A DNA stretch of 64,000 nucleotides. Origin: Gigaspora rosea (taxonomy: Eukaryota; Glomeromycota; Glomeromycetes; Diversisporales; Gigasporaceae). The stretch lies in NCBI GenBank assembly GCA_003550325.1, contig QKWP01000003.1:129064-193063 (forward strand), written 5' to 3'. Shown here one piece after another: positions 1-11,515 of the stretch. Made by a program: the position numbers and the translations under genes. Under the pieces are notes generated by a model, which saw nothing but the letters and a program-made list of their open reading frames with translations, was not told where the DNA came from and ran no database searches. Every line of letters starts with the position of its first letter. Positions within the stretch are counted from its first letter, which is position 1.

Positions 1-388
1 GTATCAATTATTCCATTTTTGCTATTTTATTTTTTTTCTGGTACCACCAAATAATAACCTTAATTTTTCAAAATTATTTGATAAATCTAATAAAAAAACA
101 AAATTTTTTGATTCTATATTATACAAACTGAAGAGTTAATTTTGTGTGATCAGATGTAAATATAAATTAATTTAGTCCACACAAAGTTAATTTTTTTTTA
201 AAAATAAAAATCTGATCAGCTAACCAAAATTTTGAAACACCAGGTTATACAAAATAAAAAATTAACTTTGTGTAGCCTAATTGATGATTGTGAAAATTTT
301 GGGTTTGATGTTTTATCTAGATATAACTAAAAAACTATTAAATATATCATATAATTACTTATTTATCTATTGTATAAGAATTGTTTAA
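1..388. other. AT-rich intergenic DNA, no gene
   Basis: No coding potential seen. It holds a short hairpin at about 243-275 (GGTTATACAAAAT against TTTGTGTAGCC). The same motif lies at about 174-193 and resembles motifs inside the inverted-repeat element at 43.5-43.9 kb, so it is probably an old remnant of that family. Confidence 0.5.
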
Positions 389-968
389 GGATAGAGTTAA
401 CATAATAGGGCAAATTAATATAGATCATTGCTAAATTTTTTTTATATAAGATAAAATATAATAAGATGTCATTTTGCTTATAATGTTTATATATATATTA
501 AGAAAATATGCTACAATATATAAATATTAGACAATGTGATTATAAAAATTATATAAAAAGTTATAAACAGCTAGTAAAAAAACTATTAAAAGTCAATTAC
601 AAAATTTCAGGTACCACACATATTTTTGGTTGAAACATTATACTGTATGATGATTATTTTGGAATCTTATTCATATTCTAGAACATATTTGATATATGTA
701 TTGCTACAGTTTGTTCTAGATAAAAATAATTTTTTGTAAAATTGTTATAATTTATATGTATTATCATAAAAAAAATATATACATGTGTTTAACAAAGATA
801 CTATGCATATACAGGTGTACTACAGGTGTACCTTACATAATATGTAATATCGAAAATTTTATGCAGTAATGTTCTAGAATATTCCAAGAACACAACAATA
901 ATGATCAGGTGGTACCAAAAATTTAGCCACATTTTGCATATAATCAATGATACAATTTAACTCTACCC
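389..968. mobile_element. TTAA-flanked non-autonomous DNA transposon, copy 1
   Basis: The 580-bp element is bounded by TTAA at 385-388 and 969-972. Its ends are inverted repeats: GGATAGAGTTAA on the left and the complement of GGGTAGAGTTAA on the right. A second copy at 9,202-10,199 shares the interior and both ends. TTAA target duplications are characteristic of piggyBac-type elements; no transposase is present, so this is a MITE-like derivative. It serves as the empty-site reference for the hAT-like insertion in copy 2. Confidence 0.75.
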
Positions 969-1209
969 TTAAGCAAATATCACTTTAACAGGTTTTGTTT
1001 TAATTAATGTACATGATGATCACTATAAAAATGTCTTTTTTATGATTATTTTTTAGAATTGCACTAATTATATGTTATAAAATACATGCATATTAAGAAG
1101 AAATATCATACTGTATCAGTATTTATTATACGGGTCTTATATGACAACCTGTGCCTTTTTATGTTTGGTTATTGCACGGGATTGTTACGTTAGACACCAT
1201 ACAGTAAGA

Positions 1210-1336
1210 TAGTTATTATATGGGTATGTGGAATAACCCATTACATACATGGGTTCATATTTAAATCCTGCGCCTTTGGAATAGAATATGAACCCGTGTG
1301 TAACTGAGTTATTCACTACAACCCATACAATAACTA
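1210..1336. repeat. Short foldback (palindromic) element
   Basis: Two arms pair imperfectly: TAGTTATTATATGGGT at the left end matches ACCCATACAATAACTA at the right end, and GGGTTCATATT pairs with AATATGAACCC near the centre. It is probably a small MITE. Its right end overlaps the target duplication of the adjacent hAT-like element, which therefore landed at its edge. Confidence 0.6.
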
Positions 1337-1340
1337 TAAT

Positions 1341-2303
1341 CAGTGATGCCAATTTAATCGGCCAAAGAAAATTTAATTGGCCATCGGCCAATATATAATT
1401 ATTTGGCCAAAATGGCCAAAATTTTGCGCCCAAAGTTGAATGTCAATTGGCCAGGCCAATAAAAATTATTTGGCCGATATGGCCGTTGGCCAATGGCCAA
1501 ATGGCCAAACGGCCAAGTGGCCAAATTTCTCTGTATAGTAATAAAAAAGAAATGTATATAAAAATACTGTATTATATGCATACTAATGTTAATATATATT
1601 ACATATACGTACTGGTTTTGTTTAAAGCCACACTATTAACTATAAGAACCAATATTCTTGAATTGTATTTATTGTATATTACCTTCCCAAAAAAAGTTAA
1701 TTAACACTATAGTTATCTATTTTCATGTGCTATTACTAAAGTTGCGATAAAGAAATTGACGAACTATTGGAATTAATAAAACTTATAGAACGGATCGATA
1801 TTTAACTATACGTGAAAGAATAATTAAATCTAACGATTCTTTTCAAGTTCTTTTTTAATTATAATAGTTTGCTTGAAAGTTCGTTTTGAAAGCATATTAA
1901 TATATAAGATAACTTAAGTAATAATTGTTAAGCTATATAAAAAAAAATCTAGTGAAAGTTAATAAATTATATAAAAAATAATTTAAGTGAAGGTTTAATA
2001 ACTTATATAAAAATAATTTAAGTGAAAGTTTAATAAACTATATAAAAATAATTTAAGCGAAGGTTTAAAAAGTTATATAAAAGTATAATTTGAACAAAGG
2101 TTTAATAAGTAATTTGAGCAAAGGTTTAATAAACAAAGGTTTAGTAAGTTATATAGAAAAATTACTTAAGTAAAAATTTAACCAATCAAATTACTAGTAT
2201 TATTTGGCAATTTCGGCCAAAAATAAAATTTATATTTTTGGCCTTTTGGCCTCGGCCAATGGCCGCGGCCATTGGCCAGCCAAATAACCAAGTGACATCA
2301 CTG
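1341..2303. mobile_element. Non-autonomous hAT-like transposon with 8-bp duplication
   Basis: The 963-bp element starts CAGTGATGCC and ends with the complement of CAGTGATGTC. It is flanked on both sides by the identical 8-mer ACTATAAT (1333-1340 and 2304-2311). CAGTG termini plus an 8-bp duplication fit the hAT superfamily. The subterminal regions (about 1,358-1,525 and 2,204-2,276) are dense in GGCC/TTGGCC motifs, a plausible transposase-binding cluster. No transposase-like reading frame is visible; the short open frames here are translations of the GGCC repeats. Confidence 0.85.
1915..2180. repeat. Degenerate ~40-bp tandem repeat inside the hAT-like element
   Basis: About six imperfect units built around AATTTAAGTGAAGGTTTAAT followed by AACTTATATAAAAAT. 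It is the non-coding filler between the two GGCC-rich subterminal regions. Confidence 0.7.
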
Positions 2304-2893
2304 ACTATAATTTACCATAATTAAATACAAATAGCAATAGAAAAAAATTCTAATTTCTTAATTGTATATCTGTTGTTTATGAGCTTGCCAGAGCAGCCAC
2401 CTCAAAGTTCACTAGCAATCAACATTACGATTAGTATATAATTGATTAATTGATTAATTAATTAGTTAATTGGATGCCATGGCAATAACAATATAATACA
2501 TGATAAATTTACTTAATCATTTAAGATTTTAAATGACAAAAAAATGAACCTAGGTTATGCATTTCATCAACATGAAACCTTATAGTTTCATCTAACAACT
2601 ATATTTCTGCTCAAATTATAATTCCTGGGTAAGAATTTTTTAAAATTTATTTTTTAAAATTATATCAGGATTAATTGGGCTTTATGGGCAATGAATAGAG
2701 CCTGAACCCTAATTCAATACTTTAATAGGCCCAGCCTGAACCTGACACAATTTATAACAGATCAATAATTTGAACCTAACCTGCAAAATTTTGGGTTAAA
2801 TCTATCCCATACTGCACTCTAGTTATATAGTATATAGGCTAGGTGCTGCAAAAAAAAAGCAATTAACAAAACAAAAAACCTTTAAAAATTGAA
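2304..2893. other. AT-rich intergenic DNA
   Basis: Apart from the right-hand ACTATAAT duplication at its start and a run of ATTAATTGATTAATT-like sequence near 2,435-2,470, nothing recognisable is seen. There is no open frame of note. Confidence 0.4.
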
Positions 2894-3209
2894 TTAATCT
2901 AGCATTCACCAGTGGTGAAATTCACCGGTGATTATCCATCTATACATAATTATATGTAGCAAAACAAAAAAAAATTAAATCTCTTTAATATTAGGGTATG
3001 GGATGGGGCAGAGGGTATAGTTTATACCAAAATTTTACGAGAAATTCTTTTTTTGCATAAAAAAAAGTAGTTTCATAGACAAAATTTTTAGTTAGAAGGA
3101 TTTTTTAAAAAATTCTTATTTTTGTTATACAAAATTGTTTTGCATGTTACACCTGATCTTTAATTCTAATTGGATTGGTAAAATTCACCACTGGTGAGCA
3201 TTAAACTAA
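2894..3209. mobile_element. Inverted-repeat element with CACCAGTGGTGAA ends
   Basis: The left end (TTAATCTAGCATTCACCAGT) and right end (complement of TTAGTTTAATGCTCACCAGT) form ~30-bp imperfect inverted repeats. The interior carries an AGGGTATGGG...GTTACACCTGATC block also seen near 11.8, 21.8, 22.7 and 60.7 kb. The target duplication is not clear, so the superfamily is unassigned. Confidence 0.55.
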
Positions 3210-3312
3210 TCCTAAAAAATTAATTTTTTATTATGAACTTTATAATAAAAGTTGTGGCTGAAGCTGGAAATTAAGAACCTTGATTTAAAATTATATATCC
3301 TACAAAAATTTG

Positions 3313-4450
3313 CTTATTTTCTTTTAATATCAAAACTAACTCTAAACCCAACCTAATTATTCAAAAAAATTAAAAAAATGCACCCAAAATTTAAAAAATT
3401 TTAGAATAAAATAATTAAAATTTCTAGCTTTAACTATTTATAGCTTCAACTGCAACAATAAATTATAAGAAAATACAAACTTTAAAGATCTATACTCAAA
3501 ATTTAATTAATACAACTGCTTTTGTGTTTAAAGTGAAAATTATCTAGTTCATATTCTAAATTGATTTGTATAAAAAAGAAATTTGTCAATTTCTTATAAA
3601 GTTACAAATAAAATCTCATCTTAACAACCAAAAAATATTATTATTATAATTAAAATTTAATTGGTCTAAACAGAACAGAATAGAAAACCTTATAGCCATA
3701 TTTATAAAAATCTTATTGATATCCAGTTTCCACTCCTGTAATAAGTAATAATAAAATTTTACAATCTTCTTTAATCAGCATTAAATTGAAAATAAAAACA
3801 ACTAATTATTAATTAAGTTGATTATAGTTTAACACATAATTTTTTTCATATTGAAATCTATAACAAAATGTAAAAACACAAGAATTTTTATGTCTAAACA
3901 AAAGTTACCAAGAAATAATACTAAGATTAGCTTCAATGACTCATTAAAAACAGTTTAAGTTATCAAAATAAATAGTGAAGTAATAAAAAAGCAAGATCTG
4001 TACTAATTGCAAAATTTTTTCTAGTAGTAAAATAGAAATATAGCCTAAAATGATAAACATACAAATAATCATATATTATATTTAAAAATTATACTAAATT
4101 TATTTAATTTTCATTTTTTTATTAAAAAATCTAAATATTTTGTCTTTAATATTCATCTACCAACTTTCTAATGATGGTGCAATCTTTTAAAAAGTTTTGC
4201 AATACAGTAGTAAATTGTATAAAATTATAACAAACTAGTAACAAACTGCAATAGACATTAATAACAAAGAACATGCTATAGGCTTTATATTTGTTGCTAT
4301 ATCAAGAATCCATGTTCTTGTTATTCAATACTTTACTTATAGTAAGTTACAAAAATTGGGGAAATAGGTATAGAAATTAGTTGAAGAACAAAAAGATTTC
4401 TTATACTTTATAATTTTATTATATTATATAATATATATTATATATTTTGA
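3313..4450 (+). repeat. 1.1-kb dispersed repeat, copy 1
   Basis: Collinear with 23,185-24,300 over its whole length, starting at CTTTTAATATCAAAACTAA and ending near ATATTTTGATA, with scattered substitutions and small indels. It has no open frame of interest. It was duplicated within this window and is probably an old transposon or other dispersed repeat of unknown type. Confidence 0.75.
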
Positions 4451-5640
4451 TAAGGAAAATAAATTTGTAGCATCTGTGACATGTCGCACCCCCTGCTTCG
4501 ACCAATCAAATCGCTCGATTTTATAGGCAAAAAATTTTATTTTTTAAAAATTTAAAATTTTACTTAATAAAGTGTAATATATATAAATAATATCATGTCA
4601 TATAATGTAAATTTTATTCTGAACAACTTTTTCTAAGTTGTAAAGATAGGTTGTCATAGTAAAAAAAATATTTTATAAGAAAAATCAAAATTTCCCAAAG
4701 TTAGCACATATAAACCTTTTTTTTTACTAAACCAATCTACTTTTTACTTAGAAAGAAGTTGTCCAGATCAGCTCGAAAATCAAAACAAATGATTAAACTC
4801 AATTATCTCAAAATGAAGTATATATAAAAAATGGTCTCTTTTAATACGAGACACCTCATATGATCGACCAATCATTTTAGAGATTGGCAATCATATATAA
4901 ACAATGATAATGTTTTTTTGGGGGTTTTTTTTCTAGGCCCAAAGTCTCTTTGAAGTCGTGTCTGCTTTTTTCTTGAAGGTTTTTTTTTCTTTTTTTTTTC
5001 TTCTTTCAAGTCTTCTTGTTTTTTGTCTTTTTGTCTTTAACTTTCTACTAGGTTACCAGAGTTTCACAATTTCTAGGACTTCATCACTAGAATGGTATAA
5101 TAGCAATCAAGATTGGCAATTAAGTTACAACCGCAAGAAGGTTAGACTACCATGGCATTATGTTGGTTGAGAATTGTTTTTTTGTTTTTTATATTTATAT
5201 ATTAACTAAATTTTTTTTGGTGTTGGTGCTTTGTTTATATTAGTATCAGAAACTATCGTTAGTTGGCAAACTTTTTTGGGCTTTTTTTTTGTTTTTTGGA
5301 TTTTTTTTGGATTTTTTGATTTTTTTTGGACATTTTTTCTTGTTTTTTTTCTTGTTTTTTTTCTTGCTTTTTTTCTCTCTATATTACAATTTTTTTTGTT
5401 GTTTTTTTTTGTTATTGTTTTTTATTTTTTGTCAGTTTTTTTATTTTTTGTCAGAGGGGGGTTTATTATTAGGCCATACAAACTTATACTATTGGTTTCT
5501 ATATCACCATGTAACCTTTCATAACCCGGCAACCCAGATTTTAATTTTTTTTTTAAAAAAATTTTTTAACAAAAAAAAATTTATTTAAAAATTTATTGTC
5601 TTACAACCAGATACCCAGTAAAAAATTTTATATGTTAAAA
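4451..5640. other. Intergenic; holds an empty insertion site and T-rich tracts
   Basis: At about 4,865-4,910 the sequence GGCAATCATATATAAACAAT is the unoccupied counterpart of the site filled by the palindromic element at 15,631-15,876. From about 4,910 to 5,450 the plus strand is strongly T-rich. Open frames there (Phe/Leu-rich peptides) are low-complexity translations and are not called as genes. Confidence 0.5.
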
Positions 5641-6180
5641 ATTTAACTTTATTCTTTATACATTATATAGACAAACTTCGTTTCCTTTGAATTTTTCACT
5701 TCGGAAGCTAGTATTTAAGTTTGGCATTTTATAGTATAGTCCCAAACTAGTTTTACTTAGATCATAGTAAAGTATTCTTATGGGAAAATTTAAAGATCGA
5801 GGAACTAGGAGTCTTGACCGATATTTGTATAGAGTTTAGATTGGTTATAGATTATTAGAGGGTTTTAAGTTACGAACCCTGATTTACACTTTCACAATAT
5901 GCGGTTTAGTACTGTAGTCTTAAAGTTTTGTTATCGTTATTTATAAGTAATTAATTGATAATCTTTACTATATATACCTAATAAAAATTAAAAATTCGCT
6001 CTGTTCATATGATTATGAATGGAGAATTTCTATTGGCTAATATATTAAAAAAATTTAAAATTTCAAAACCCCATCTCACTGACCCAGCCGGGATATGAAA
6101 ATCAATAATATAAGTTTGTATGACCTTATGTTATCAAATTTTTTGGAGGGATTTTAATTGTTTTTTATATAACTTATATT
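5641..6180. other. AT-rich intergenic DNA, nothing recognised
   Basis: No gene, repeat pair or inverted repeat was recognised in this stretch. Confidence 0.3.
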
Positions 6181-6680
6181 TTAATCATTAAAATTTAAAT
6201 TTTTTTTTTTTATAATCGTTAAATTTTTTTTAATCGTTAAATTTTTTTTCTCTTTCTCTCTTTTTTTTGGTTTTTTTTTAAATCATTTTTTTTTTAATTT
6301 GTTTTTTTTTTAAATCGTTAATATTTTTTTTATATTATAATCTTTTTTTTATTTTTTTTTATATTTAATCATTTTTTTTTTCTAATTGTTGTTTTTTTAC
6401 TGGTTTTTGTCTTTTTTTTTTTAATTCTATATTATTTTTTTTAATCGTTATTTTTTTTCTTTTTTTTTTATTCTTTGTTTTTTTTTTTAAATCGTTATTT
6501 TTTTATTTTTTTTTTTATTTTGTTTTTTTTTAAATCGTTATTTTTTTATTTTTTTTTTTAATTTGTTTTTTTTTATAAATTGTTATTTTTTTTATTTTTT
6601 TATTTTTTTCTTTTTTCTTTTCTTTTTCTTTTTCTTTTTTTATTTTTTTTTGTTGTTATTTTTTGGGGATTGTTTTTTTT
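6181..6680 (+). repeat. Long T-rich tract
   Basis: About 500 bp of nearly pure T with interspersed AAATCGTTA-like units, roughly every 30-60 bp. Similar T-rich tracts recur at about 11.2-12.5, 15.9-16.35, 20.9-21.4, 36.7-37.0 and 56.3-57.0 kb. Confidence 0.7.
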
Positions 6681-7204
6681 TGGGGGTTCAGGCTTTCTAA
6701 TTTTTTTTTAAATTAGATAGTGATGATTTTCTATTGCAGGTGAGCACTTGGTTTTCTTTTTCAATTTTTTTTTTGTTTCTAACTTTTTTAATTTGAATAT
6801 GCACTTTATTATTAACGATTATTGTCATCATAATTGGAGGTGTTATTGTCGTTGATATCATCGTAAAATCTGCAATTAGTACGTTGTTGGAAAAGGCAAT
6901 GTTAGTATAAAATATAGCACGATAGTTAGTATAGAGCAGGACATAGCATGATAGTTGGGATGTAGCGGGGCATAGCACGGCGTCATTTGTTTTCATTGGT
7001 CAAAAAATGTAAACAAGTAAACAATATGCATAATGTAAATCATTATATAAATTTGGAATAGAAATCAATTGTATTTAGAATTTTCAATAGAACAGAGTGA
7101 AAAGTTATAAATATTTAAAATAATTATACTATTTATTTAGACTACAACAGTACTAAATTTTACAAATGCATATAATACTTGCAACCCCTTAACTAATTTA
7201 TTGC
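6681..7204. other. Intergenic; ATAGCACGATAGTTAG repeat motif
   Basis: Downstream of the T-rich tract. It contains ATAGCACGATAGTTAG-like repeats at about 6,910-6,985 that recur near 11,195. No protein-like frame is recognised. Confidence 0.4.
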
Positions 7205-7460
7205 CCTTCTTTTGCCATATGAAGTTTGGTTTAATTCTTAATAATTCTATTAGCAATTGATTCATTATACCTTTTTATCATATAATTAACATCATCTCTA
7301 TGTCTTAAAGCTATTGTATTATCTGATTTAATATCTAACAACTTAGTTAAATCTTCAAATGCCTCATCATATTTGCACATAATAAAATATAATTTGCTTC
7401 AGTAGCTTAATTTGACTGCATGATTTGTTAAATCATCAATTAAACTAACAAGCATATTCA
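7205..7460 (-). pseudogene. Fragment of a TPR-repeat protein gene
   Basis: The minus-strand translation gives KYDEAFEDLTKLLDIKSDN followed by TIALRHR and then KRYNESIA. This is the spacing and residue pattern of tetratricopeptide repeats (Y..A..D..KLL.I.P.N..AL..R). Glomeromycotan genomes carry many such TPR proteins (known from the lineage, not tested here). Stops and frame changes lie on both sides and no start was found, so it is a relic. It sits directly downstream of the importin-beta relic on the same strand, but the two families are unrelated. Confidence 0.6.
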
Positions 7461-8683
7461 TCCATAATAAAATAAACCTTTTCTTATTATTCTAATTCTT
7501 TAATTTTTTATTAATTCTAATATCTTCATTAGTTATCGCAATCAATTGAAATAAATATAGACAAGGTTTAATTTAAATAAGCCAAAACCATTAAATTAAA
7601 CTCTTCAAATAAATTTACTAAAATATTTAAAATTTTCGTCACTGAAGTTTACTTTTACTTACCTGCCTGTGATATAAATTCAATACAAGAATATAGAATA
7701 CCTTCGAAATATTTTAATTATTAAATTTCTTTCTATTTGCTTTAAAAATATAAGAACACAATAAATTATATACCATGCTGCTTCCTGAACAAAAAGAATG
7801 TTCATAGTCACTATAATAACTACACTCCCTTAATTCATTTTACTTTTTTTTCTGTCCTAAAGACCAATTCATATAAAAAACAATAATTCATATAAAAATG
7901 CATTTTATTATAATAAATTTGCAAATATTTAAAGGCAGTACCTAAACATTGGCATTAGCGCTTGCACATGACTTGTATAATGTAATTATATTTGCCCTTA
8001 AACAATATATCAAAATTAGATTTAATTCATTATAAAAAGACTTGCGCAAATAATAAATGGCTTAGTTACCTCTTTATTAAAATTCTCCATAATGAACTCT
8101 AATAAGTTATATAGTGCATCAAATGCAACTTTTCTAACTTTCTGGCTTTATATTAGAATCGAGGTTCAATTGTTAATTAAGCCTATAAGTTAAGAACAAG
8201 TTCACGGCACTTGGACTCTTCTTTTTTGATGCCTGATACAACTGCAGTTAGGATTGCCCCTAATTGGACTGCCAAGATATCAGATTCTTTTAATAAAGTA
8301 AAATAAAAGTGGTTAATAAAAACAAGTTACAATAGACCCAAAATATGAAATAAATCAACTTACTTCCCGGTTCTTATTTATACTTCTATACTATTTCTTC
8401 TCGATTATTGCCCAGTTTCAGATTCAGAATTTTTAGAATTCTTTTTTGATTATATATCTTTTTTTTTACTTTTTTTATGATATACGAGTTTTTAAACTAT
8501 TAGTTACAAACAAAGAGTAAAAGTCGCTAGCTAAAAAAAAAAGAAAGAAAAATAGAGAGAGAAAAAAAAGAAAAAAAAATCAAAAAATGATTTGTGATTT
8601 GTAGTGAGCCAAACTTTATGAAATACGCAACTTTAGTTTGAAGAAATAGTAATAAGAACCTGAGAATAAATCAGTTATTATTT

Positions 8684-8829
8684 GCGAAATGGACATAACC
8701 AAAAATCAATTTCAGATTAGATGATCGAATAATGACAAAATAGCACACTGGCTGCTTCGCAGCCAGTGGCCTTCCGTCATTATCCGATCATCTGATCTGA
8801 AATTGATTTTTGGTTATTGCCCACTTCGT
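8684..8829. repeat. Hairpin element with GC-rich tip
   Basis: A foldback in the importin relic: CCAAAAATCAATTTCAGATT...ATGATCG on the left pairs with CGATCAT...AATTGATTTTTGG on the right. At the tip is a near-perfect stem CACTGGCTGC/GCAGCCAGTG with a 3-nt loop, GC-rich against an AT-rich background. No clear target duplication. Confidence 0.7.
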
Positions 8830-9290
8830 GGACAATAACATATACTTATGATCTATTCACAAACAAAGCTGATAGTTATTAATATTTCTATTTTTAGTTG
8901 ACTATTATCGGTAGTAGTAATGTTCTCCAACAAGTTTTTATTAAATCAGTCCATTGTCCGGTTGGAATTCAATGGCTGCAATCGCTAAAACAACCTAAAT
9001 GCAACTGATTTATAAGCAAGTACATAAAACAAAAGACAAAATTTTCAAAAATTACTTACTTGAGCAGCAGTAGTATTAGCTTTTGGTCACTTGAACTCAA
9101 TATTGCCAGCATCTGTCAATTCTGACATTATATCATTTTAGTATCGCAATTTATTCATTGCATGAATAAAAAAAAGATTGTTATCATCACCGCTTGGTTA
9201 AGGGTAGGTTAACATAATAGGGCAAATTAATGTAGATCATTGCTAAATTTTTTTATATAAGATAAAATATAATAAAACGTCATTTTGCTT

Positions 9291-9693
9291 TAGTGTTTCG
9301 ATCCTAATTTTGACAGGCCATCTGGATTCAATCAAATCTGAATTGAATCTGCATCAGATTATGTATAAAGCTAACTTTGGGTACAACAGGACCCCGAAAT
9401 ATACATAGATAGGTCAAGTATGAGATTGCTTATTTTTGAAGTTTTTTATGCAGATCTTTTCTATTTATAGTAATTTTTTTGCTTATTTTTGAAGTTTTTT
9501 CTGCAGACTTTTCCTTTTTTAGTAACCCTATAATTAACCTAACCTATCTATGTATATTTCGGGATCCTGGTACATCCTTAGGTCCATAATTTAAGTTCTT
9601 TGACCAAACCTAGTAAAAATCTCTGGTTTGGATATCTGAATTTGTCTGGATTGAAGGATCAATCCATATTTCAGATTTAGGATCGAAACACTA
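9291..9693. mobile_element. hAT-like MITE nested in the TTAA element
   Basis: The 403-bp element has 14-bp perfect terminal inverted repeats (TAGTGTTTCGATCC / complement) and is flanked by the 8-bp duplication TTTTGCTT (9,283-9,290 and 9,694-9,701). The unoccupied site, CATTTTGCTTATAATG, is present in copy 1 near 472-487. The TAGTG terminus and 8-bp duplication indicate hAT. No coding capacity. Confidence 0.9.
9388..9568. mobile_element. Small inverted-repeat element nested in the hAT-like MITE
   Basis: Ends are CCCGAAATATACATAGATAG and its complement, enclosing A/T-rich repeats of GCTTATTTTTGAAGTTTTTT. A diverged copy lies at about 51,116-51,295. Target duplication not resolved. Confidence 0.6.
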
Positions 9694-10430
9694 TTTTGCT
9701 TATAATGTTTATATATATATTAAAAAAAATAAGCCACAATATATAAATATTGGATAACATTATTATAAAAATTGAATAAAAAGTTATAAATAGCTAGTAA
9801 GAAAACCATTAAAAGTCGATTTCAAATTTTCAGATGCCACACAAAATTTCAGGTAAAACACTATGCAGTATGCTGATCATTTTGTGATCTTATTCATATT
9901 CTAGAACATATTTGATATATGTATTGCTACAGTTCGTTCTAGATAAAAATATTTTTTTGCAAAATTGTTATAATTTATATGTATCATCATAAAAAATATA
10001 TATATGTGTGTTTAACAAAGATACTTGTATGTACGGGTGTACTACTGGTGTAACCTCATATAATACTGTAATATATATTATCAAAAATTTTATGCAATAA
10101 TGTTCTAGAATATTCCAAGAACACAACAATGATGATTATGTGGTACCAAAAATTTAGCCACATTTTGCATATGATTAACGATACAATTTAACTCTACCCT
10201 TAATTTGCTGTCTTGTTGGTTCATCCATATTTAACTATCTTTGTGTAATTCATATCTTTGCGAAGCTTCCTATAATTACTATAATTATCATTAAATTTTA
10301 ACCGATGTTAAATTATAACAAATTATAAGCTTTATTAATAAAAACTAATACCTACCGATATCACTAACGAATTCTTTAGGGCTAACCCGGCTGAATTTTG
10401 AATAAATAGTTCAGTCTGCTTATTAAAAAG

Positions 10431-11335
10431 CTCCCAACAAAGCATCACTATATATACAGGCTTATTTGATTAAAAAATTTTTTATAAAATACACTATAAC
10501 AATTACTGATAACTCTGCTAGCCAAAGGGATACAAAAATACATCAACAAAAAGTCCACTAGGAACAGACTCTAAAATCTACAATTCCAAGACCAAAAACC
10601 CAAAAATACGACATGTTTACTCTGGTTGACTGTGGTTCATGCCTGGAGGTAAATAAACATCTTATTCTTTTAGGTAATTATGATAGTTTGTAGTGTAGCA
10701 TAGTTTTCAATAAATAAAATTTAAAGATACAAACTAATTTTTTTAATTGGCTAAAGATCAGTATTTTGAAAGATTTGAGGCATCACAAACACTACTACAA
10801 AAACTGCTCGAGAATGCTCTAACTTTATAAATCTTTGTTAATAAATAAATTTATTTTTCGAGCTTGAAAGCATAAAAATAAATTTATATAATCCTATTAA
10901 TACTGAATTAACTCATTCAGTTCATATTACTTGTCTTAATTTGCTCTCTAAGCAAAGTTTTTTAGCCATATGATCTATACTAATCTTTTTTTACAAAAGA
11001 TATACGAAGAGTTAAAGAGTGTTATAATGCAATTTAAAAAAATTTTATTATACAAAACCACGAGTTGCCGATTGATGATGTGGTTTTCATAGTAAGCATA
11101 CATTAAAAAAATTTTTTATGTTGTGTAACTCAGTAACCTTCAAGCCAATCAAATCGAACTTCCACTATACTGCGGGCATAGTACAATAGTGTGATATAGC
11201 ACGATAGTTAGAATCAGGTTTATGTTATTTTTTTTAATTTTTTTTTTGTACTTTTTTTTTTGGAGTTAAAGTTTAATAAAAAATTAATGGGTGCCATTAC
11301 GTCTATATTCTGATTTTGTGTTCGTTATTTTTTTT
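10431..11335. other. AT-rich intergenic DNA, nothing recognised
   Basis: No gene-like frame. Near 11,195 it repeats the ATAGCACGATAGTTAG motif also found at 6.9 kb; short T runs begin at 11,220. Confidence 0.35.
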
Positions 11336-11339
11336 AATA

Positions 11340-11515
11340 AATTAATTTAATATATATTAATAAAATTTTATTAAGTAATAAATTGACCAATAAAAATCGA
11401 TTACGTGATCGCGTGATCGATTGATTTTGATCAATCAATCACGTGATCACGTAATTGAATTCATTGGTCGATCACAGGGTCGCTATGGCAACAGGTTGCC
11501 ATAAAATAACACCCT
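11340..11515. repeat. Dispersed GACCAATNAAAATCGAT repeat, copy 1
   Basis: Alignable with 22,028-22,175: both read from AATAAATTAAT through GACCAATAAAAAT, a GATCACGTGATC-like palindromic middle, and TCGCTATGGCAACAGGTTGC (or its diverged form) to ACACCCTT. Copy 1 keeps several CG dinucleotides that are TG/CA in copy 2. Confidence 0.65.

Larger units (their letters stand above)
9202..10199. mobile_element. TTAA-flanked non-autonomous DNA transposon, copy 2
   Basis: Paralogue of 389-968, bounded by TTAA at 9,198-9,201 and 10,200-10,203, with GGGTAG...CTCTACCC ends. Removing the 403-bp hAT-like insertion and its extra 8-bp copy leaves about 587 bp, matching the 580 bp of copy 1. It interrupts the importin-beta relic between the segments ending in PTRQQIK and preceding TTAAQ. 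Confidence 0.8.
7840..10430 (-). pseudogene. Relic of importin beta-1 (karyopherin beta / Kap95)
   Basis: Importin beta carries cargo through nuclear pores. Minus-strand fragments in the correct order match conserved segments of its N-terminal HEAT repeats. They are NSAGLALKNSLV (10.3-10.4 kb), NEPTRQQIK-like (about 10.2 kb), ANTTAAQ (about 9.07 kb), VVLAIAAIEF then LLENITTTDNSQLK (8.89-9.0 kb), LGAILTAVVSGIKKEES and then VRKVAFDALYNLLEFIMENF (8.08-8.29 kb), NYIIQVMC (about 7.97 kb) and LYYNKMHFYM (about 7.9 kb). Stops and frame changes interrupt it. A TTAA-flanked element (itself carrying a hAT-like insertion) and a hairpin element split it. The later HEAT repeats are missing. Exon-like boundaries remain, so it derives from the gene, not from a processed mRNA. 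Confidence 0.75.

Noticed and set aside
1185..1704. Short frames on both strands
   Set aside because: They lie in the foldback and in the GGCC-rich end of the hAT-like element.
4958..5588. Three overlapping Phe/Leu-rich frames
   Set aside because: They translate T-rich low-complexity DNA; no motif or splice support.
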